Source of the DNA: an uncultured Eubacteriales bacterium
GTDB lineage: Bacteria; Bacillota; Clostridia; Oscillospirales; Acutalibacteraceae
Reading direction: 5' to 3'
NCBI GenBank assembly: GCA_900321595.1
Contig: ONWP01000316.1
Coordinates: 1 to 10,074, forward strand
Length of the DNA stretch: 10,074 nt
Below are positions 7,186-10,074 of the stretch, piece by piece. Made by a program: the position numbers and the translations under genes. The notes under the pieces were generated by a model, which saw only the letters and a list, made by a program, of their open reading frames with translations, was not told where the DNA came from and made no database searches. Position 1 is the stretch's first letter. Each line of letters opens with the position of its first letter.

Positions 7186-7932
7186 TCAGTCCGCGTCGAG
7201 CTGTGAAAACACCTGCCCGATCGGCGCGTTGATCTCCAGATCCCGCTCCGGGCGCAGCGGCACGTCCAGATGCTCCCGGTTGACGACGACCAGATGCGCC
7301 CCGCGGAAGTAGTGGATATAGCTTGCCGCCGGGTACACGCGCAGGCTGGTGCCGCCGATGATGAGCGTGTCGGCGCCGCGGATCGCCTCAGTGGCCTTCT
7401 CCACGGCCTCATAGGGCAGAGACTCCTCGTACAGCGTCACGTCCGGGCGGATGAGCCCGCCGCAGTCGCACCGGGGCACGGCGGCCTTCGACCGGAAGAT
7501 ATAATCCGCGTCGTATTCTTTGCCGCACTTCGCGCAGTAGTTCCGGGCGGTGGTGCCGTGGATCTCGTACACGCGCCGCGACCCGGCGCGCTGGTGCAGC
7601 GAGTCGATGTTCTGCGTCACGACGGCGCGCAGCTTCCCCGCCCGCTCTAACTTCGCGAGGTAGTAATGCGCCGCGTTGGGCTTCACCGTACGCGTGTCCA
7701 GCTTCTGCCGGTAGAATTCGTAGAAGACCTCCGGCTCGCGCATGAGACACGAGTGAGAGAGCAGATACTCCGGGCTGTACCCGTCAAAGCGCACATCGTG
7801 CTGGTTGTAAAGCCCGTCCGTGCTGCGGAAATCCGGGATCCCGCTCTCTGTGGAGACCCCGGCGCCCCCGAAGAATACGATATCGTCCGAGCCGTCGATG
7901 ATCTCGCGCAGCCGTTCGATCGATGCGTCCAT
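7186..7932 (-). CDS. cobB: NAD-dependent protein deacylase, Sir2 family
   Basis: A complete 248-residue sirtuin that removes acyl groups from protein lysines, consuming NAD+ and releasing nicotinamide and O-acyl-ADP-ribose. Seen in order: GGAGVSTESGIPDFRS (22-37) for NAD binding, TQNID (106-110), catalytic H125 in EIHG, a structural zinc site C133-x2-C136 and C155-x-C157, RPDVTLYEE (162-170), and GTSLRVYPA (194-202). The Y-x2-R pair of desuccinylating class III sirtuins is not clearly present (Y74 aligns, but K77 replaces the Arg), which favours deacetylase activity; this is inference. ATG at 7932 is preceded by AAAGGA at rather long spacing and a good promoter. It is divergent from the LUD gene and may be cotranscribed with the PfkB kinase downstream. 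The gene symbol follows common bacterial naming. Confidence 0.95.
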   Translation of the reverse strand: MDASIERLREIIDGSDDIVFFGGAGVSTESGIPDFRSTDGLYNQHDVRFDGYSPEYLLSHSCLMREPEVFYEFYRQKLDTRTVKPNAAHYYLAKLERAGKLRAVVTQNIDSLHQRAGSRRVYEIHGTTARNYCAKCGKEYDADYIFRSKAAVPRCDCGGLIRPDVTLYEESLPYEAVEKATEAIRGADTLIIGGTSLRVYPAASYIHYFRGAHLVVVNREHLDVPLRPERDLEINAPIGQVFSQLDAD

Positions 7933-7967
7933 ACTGTTCCCGTCCTTTCATCAGCAGTTCCGCTCTC

Positions 7968-7996
7968 AGAATAGCACAGAACGCCGTCCGATTCAA
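7968..7996 (-). promoter_or_regulatory. Promoter of the sirtuin gene, extended -10
   Basis: Minus strand: TTGAAT (7996-7991), 17-bp spacer, TATTCT (7973-7968), preceded by TGC as an extended -10 element. It lies back to back with the plus-strand promoter at 8031-8059. Confidence 0.65.
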
Positions 7997-8030
7997 GCGG
8001 AAATATCCCGTCCGGGGACGAAATAACGGC

Positions 8031-8059
8031 TTGTTTTTCGGACGACGCTCTGTTAAAAT
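8031..8059 (+). promoter_or_regulatory. Promoter of the LUD-domain gene
   Basis: TTGTTT (8031-8036), 17-bp spacer, TAAAAT (8054-8059), then a short A-rich leader with GGAGG at 8074-8078, six nt before the ATG. Confidence 0.72.
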
Positions 8060-8084
8060 ATAGAAAAAAACACGGAGGCGTCCC

Positions 8085-8714
8085 ATGAACGAAATGATCA
8101 AAAAACGCAATGCGCTGCTCGCCGGAAAGGTCGTCAAGGGCCTCGCGAGCCGGAATATGACCGGATACTGCGCCGCGGACCGGGAGGAGGCTCTGCGCAT
8201 CGCGCTGGAGCTGATCCCGAAGGGCGCGAGCGTCTCCATGGGCGGCGCCATGAGCGCCCACGAGATCGGCCTCGTCGACGCGCTCAAAAGCGGCGATTAC
8301 GACTTCATCGACCGCGACGCCTATGACGACAAGCGCGCCGCCATGCTCAAGGCCTACGACGCGGACGTCTTTCTGACGAGCGCGAACGCGATCACCGAGG
8401 ACGGCGTGATGATCAACATCGACGGCAACGCGAACCGCGTCAGCGCCATCGCGCAGGGGCCGCGCAAGGTGATCTGCGTCGTCGGCATGAACAAGGTCTG
8501 CCCCGACGTCGACAGCGCCATGAAGCGCGCCCGGAACGTCGCCGCGCCCGTCAACGCCCAGCGCTTCGGCCTGGATACGCCCTGCACGAAAACGGGCGCC
8601 TGCATGAACTGCAAGAGCCCGGACACGATCTGCTGCCAGTTCCTCATCACGCGCTTCTCCCGCCACAAGGATCGCATCCACGTGATCCTGGTCAACGACA
8701 GTCTGGGCTTCTGA
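8085..8714 (+). CDS. LUD-domain (LutC/YkgG-like) protein
   Basis: A 209-residue protein of the LUD (formerly DUF162) family, related to LutC of lactate oxidation. Family landmarks are the N-terminal KKRNALLAGKVVKGL helix, GASVSMGGAMSAHEIG (47-62), DVFLTSANAITEDG (94-107), NIDGNANRVSA (111-121) and a VVGMNKV segment (132-138). A C-terminal cluster C167, C173, C176, C183 and C184 could bind a metal or cluster. LutA and LutB are absent, so a lactate oxidation role is not supported; stand-alone LUD proteins like this are common in anaerobic Bacillota and are poorly characterised. It has its own promoter and ribosome site, and a strong terminator 16 nt after the stop, so it looks monocistronic. 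Family call is firm; function is open. Confidence 0.92.
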   Translation: MNEMIKKRNALLAGKVVKGLASRNMTGYCAADREEALRIALELIPKGASVSMGGAMSAHEIGLVDALKSGDYDFIDRDAYDDKRAAMLKAYDADVFLTSANAITEDGVMINIDGNANRVSAIAQGPRKVICVVGMNKVCPDVDSAMKRARNVAAPVNAQRFGLDTPCTKTGACMNCKSPDTICCQFLITRFSRHKDRIHVILVNDSLGF

Positions 8715-8730
8715 AGACGATCGCAATGAG

Positions 8731-8769
8731 AAAGGATCGCTCCCCGCGGGAAGCGACCCTTTTTATTTT
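8731..8769 (+). terminator. Rho-independent terminator after the LUD gene
   Basis: AAAGG/TCGCT pairs with AGCGA/CCTTT across one A-C mismatch, with a CCCGCGGG-rich apex, followed by a TTTTTATTTT tract. On the other strand the stem is followed by TTTCTCATT, so it may also stop the convergent hsp20 transcript. A separate GC hairpin (8773-8779 with 8797-8803) touches the hsp20 stop codon but lacks a T-tract on the minus strand. Confidence 0.85.
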
Positions 8770-8801
8770 CCCGACCCCGCCCCGCGGCGAGGCGCCCGGG
8801 G

Positions 8802-9248
8802 TCATTCGCCGATCTGGATGGTGTGCTTCTCGGGCAGCTTTTTCACGTCCTTCTTGGGGATCGACAGCCGCAGCACGCCGTTTTCGTACTTCGCAGTCAC
8901 GTCCTCCTCGGTCACGGCGTCGCCCACGTAGAACGAACGCTGCATCGCGCCGGCGTAGCGCTCCTGCCGGATCACGCGGCCCTTCTTGTCCTTGTGCTCC
9001 TTGTCAAGGCCCTTGCTGGCACTGACGGACAGGTAGCCGTTCTCCAGCTCCACGCGGATCTCGTCCTTGTCGAAGCCCGGCAGGTCGATATCCAGCTCGT
9101 ACCCGTCGTCGTGCTCGCGCACGTCGGTCTTCATCTCACGGGACGCATGACGGCCGTACAGCTTGCGGTCCACGTCACGCAGCTCCGGGAATGCAGGGAA
9201 CCCAAACCAGTCATCAAACAGATTCTCTCCAAAAATACTCGGCAACAT
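8802..9248 (-). CDS. hsp20: Small heat-shock protein, Hsp20/alpha-crystallin family
   Basis: A 148-residue ATP-independent holdase chaperone that binds unfolding proteins. An N-terminal FDDWFGFPAF segment (11-20), aromatic-rich as usual, precedes the alpha-crystallin domain at about 37-133: KTDVREHDDGYELDIDLPGF (40-59), ENGYLSVSASK (69-79), a R-x3-F beta-strand in MQRSFYVGD (102-110), and the signature NGVLRLSIPKK (123-133). The C-terminal tail holds IQI (144-146), the I-x-I motif that docks into neighbouring subunits. GAGGAGG lies 8 nt before the ATG, a very strong ribosome site. Transcription is driven by a near-consensus promoter covered by a CIRCE operator, so it should be induced by heat through HrcA release. 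Length and motifs are all normal. Confidence 0.96.
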   Translation of the reverse strand: MLPSIFGENLFDDWFGFPAFPELRDVDRKLYGRHASREMKTDVREHDDGYELDIDLPGFDKDEIRVELENGYLSVSASKGLDKEHKDKKGRVIRQERYAGAMQRSFYVGDAVTEEDVTAKYENGVLRLSIPKKDVKKLPEKHTIQIGE

Positions 9249-9342
9249 AAGTCATACCTCCTCGTTATTATTTTGCTATGTCACCTGAACGCCGGGGCTT
9301 CCGGATCGTCTCCCGATCTCTCTTTCCCCTTCGTTCACCCTT

Positions 9343-9370
9343 ATTATAGCACAGAAATTAGCACTGTCAA
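9343..9370 (-). promoter_or_regulatory. Near-consensus promoter of hsp20
   Basis: Minus strand: perfect TTGACA (9370-9365), 16-bp spacer, perfect TATAAT (9348-9343), with TGC just upstream as an extended -10. Both hexamers match sigma-A consensus exactly, the best promoter in the window, and the -35 lies inside the CIRCE operator. The leader of about 90 nt down to the ATG at 9248 shows no further structure that I can support. Confidence 0.88.
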
Positions 9371-9384
9371 TAGTTAAGTGCTAA
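9358..9384. promoter_or_regulatory. CIRCE operator (HrcA binding site)
   Basis: TTAGCACT, 11 nt, AGTGCTAA. This equals the 27-bp CIRCE consensus (9-bp arms, 9-nt centre) except that the innermost arm pair is G and A rather than C and G. It covers the hsp20 -35 element, so bound HrcA would block RNA polymerase. Confidence 0.9.
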
Positions 9385-9534
9385 TTATTTTGTGAATTTT
9401 CTTTGAACAAAAGCAGCAGTTTTCTGTTATTTTTGGATCACAAACGGCATAATTGTCGATTATCCGGTTCAAATACGCTAAGCTGCGCCGCATTTACAAT
9501 AAACACATTGACTTTTTCTGTCTTTTCATATCCG

Positions 9535-9569
9535 CAAACAAAAGAGCCGGCCTCCCGCGGGAAGCCGGC
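9535..9569 (-). terminator. Strong hairpin terminator left of the Cys-repeat gene
   Basis: Minus strand: GCCGGCTTCCC pairs with GGGAGGCCGGC with one G-T wobble (9569-9559 with 9556-9546), then TCTTTTGTTT. On the plus strand the stem is followed by CGTTTCTCGATTTTT, so it may work both ways. It would isolate the hsp20 promoter from the gene entering from the right edge. Confidence 0.75.
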
Positions 9570-9590
9570 CGTTTCTCGATTTTTCGCCAA

Positions 9591-9641
9591 GCAAATGCTG
9601 CACGTCGCGTTATGCTTGCAGTCGCCGCCGGCAAACTTGTG
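9591..9641. repeat. Direct repeat copy 1 (Cys-repeat unit)
   Basis: Matches 10023-10073 at 40 of 51 positions without gaps, including an identical 14-mer GCTGCACGTCGCGT at 9597-9610. It lies in the degraded extension, 432 bp from its partner. Confidence 0.85.
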
Positions 9642-9725
9642 TTCGTGCGCAGCCGTCGAACTGCCCTTCACTGTCGGGAACGATGGCTCCAGCTTCGATG
9701 AAAACATATGTCCTTGCAAACTATT

Positions 9726-10073
9726 TCAGTACGCTTCATCTTCTGCAGTCCTAACGTACCCGCAGACCGTACACTTTCCTGTTGAATCAAACGAGTGCGG
9801 CTCTATACTGGCATATCCCCCACCGGAACATGTTTTGCAACGATAACCGTGACCGTAGCCAGTAACCGGATACGGTTGGGAATAATCAAAGGTATGCCCC
9901 CTCCGTTCGATTTCTCCACACACAGAACAAGTCCGCATTTCTGAAGCCCAAGAACCTGCCCAGCCGGTTGCCTGATCCCAGGAACTCCATTTATGATCCC
10001 CGAGTTGACCAGAGCTTTCCCCGCAGTAGCTGCACGTCGCGTAATGTTTGCAGTCTCCTCCGGTGAAGTTATG
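9726..10073 (-). CDS. C-terminal part of a Cys-x2-Cys/His repeat protein (5' end outside window)
   Basis: An open frame entering from the right edge, 115 residues visible, ending in TGA at 9728-9726. The frame continues past the internal Met at 9938, so the start lies outside the window. It contains repeated Cys pairs with nearby His and Trp: GGDCKHYATCSYCG, GDHKWSSW, EMRTCSVCGE, GYRCKTCSGG and GKCTVCGY. This C-x2-C plus HxW pattern recalls repeat regions of clostridial surface proteins; the pairs could hold zinc, but no named family is certain. The stretch is visibly more AT-rich than the rest of the window. A further unit lies beyond the stop in the same frame, so the gene may be truncated by a nonsense change. 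No signal peptide or anchor can be judged from this fragment. Confidence 0.7.
   Translation of the reverse strand, partial: HNFTGGDCKHYATCSYCGESSGQLGDHKWSSWDQATGWAGSWASEMRTCSVCGEIERRGHTFDYSQPYPVTGYGHGYRCKTCSGGGYASIEPHSFDSTGKCTVCGYVRTAEDEAY
10023..10073. repeat. Direct repeat copy 2 (Cys-repeat unit)
   Basis: Partner of 9591-9641. It encodes HNFTGGDCKHYATCSYC on the minus strand within the open part of the gene. Confidence 0.85.
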
Positions 10074-10074
10074 C

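Larger units (their letters stand above)
9438..9719 (-). pseudogene. Degraded 3' extension of the Cys-repeat gene
   Basis: This stretch is in the same reading frame as the Cys-repeat gene to its right, directly beyond that gene's TGA. It encodes EHKFAGGDCKHNATCSIC (about 9645-9590), clearly the same unit as HNFTGGDCKHYATCSYC near 10073-10021, with the DNA matching at 40 of 51 positions. After the second Cys pair the frame runs into the terminator hairpin and then non-repetitive sequence, and no usual ribosome site precedes an ATG. Inserting the equivalent of a 2-nt shift just after the last Cys would give CGEK, as in the other copy (CGES), hinting at a frameshift. I read it as a decayed terminal repeat rather than a separate gene; a short independent ORF from the ATG at about 9709 remains possible. 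Confidence 0.5.

Noticed and set aside
9726..9728. Possible selenocysteine reading of the in-frame TGA.
   Set aside because: No selenoprotein family matches, and no convincing SECIS hairpin is seen just downstream; nonsense decay or a true stop is simpler.
9403..9846. A 147-codon plus-strand frame at the right side.
   Set aside because: It crosses the terminator hairpin and lies antisense to the Cys-repeat coding sequence; no ribosome site or homology is visible.
1..10074. CRISPR arrays, insertion sequences, tRNA/rRNA genes and prophage modules.
   Set aside because: No regularly spaced repeats, transposase motifs, terminal inverted repeats, cloverleaf sequences or phage genes were seen on either strand.

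Overview
The window is GC-rich, densely coded bacterial DNA, most consistent with a high-GC member of the class Clostridia (Bacillota). Supporting signs are AGGAGG-type ribosome binding sites, sigma-A-like promoters with 17-bp spacers, a CIRCE heat-shock operator, a RlmCD-type 23S rRNA methyltransferase, a Prok-RING/DUF2628 membrane protein and a stand-alone LUD protein. The placement is inferred from gene content; no rRNA gene is present to confirm it.

Layout: (1) Positions 1-2485, minus strand: one promoter drives a zinc-ribbon/DUF2628 membrane protein and, coupled through an ATGA overlap, an rRNA uracil-5-methyltransferase. (2) 2496-3099, minus strand: thpR, an RNA 2',3'-cyclic phosphodiesterase, with its own promoter and probable terminator. 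(3) 3157-6235, plus strand: a two-gene surface-polymer O-acetylation cassette, an AlgI-like MBOAT followed by an SGNH/AlgX-like partner that carries a C-terminal ILEI/FAM3-like domain. (4) 6102-7973, minus strand: a sirtuin followed by a PfkB-family sugar kinase with its own promoter. The kinase gene overlaps the 3' end of the O-acetylation cassette, and its terminator appears to lie inside the cassette's coding sequence. (5) 8031-8769, plus strand: a LUD-domain protein, divergent from the sirtuin and followed by a strong terminator. (6) 8802-9384, minus strand: an Hsp20 chaperone under a near-consensus promoter overlapped by a CIRCE (HrcA) operator. (7) 9438-10074, minus strand: an AT-richer stretch with the 3' end of a gene for a Cys-x2-Cys/His repeat protein, an in-frame TGA, and a degraded copy of one repeat unit ending at a terminator hairpin.

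Most of the window is housekeeping or common accessory genes. The parts that deserve a second look are the SGNH-ILEI fusion, the terminator buried in a convergent coding sequence, the CIRCE-controlled hsp20, and the interrupted Cys-repeat gene at the right edge. I see no CRISPR array, insertion sequence, tRNA or rRNA, and no clear evidence of a wholly new defence or mobile system.
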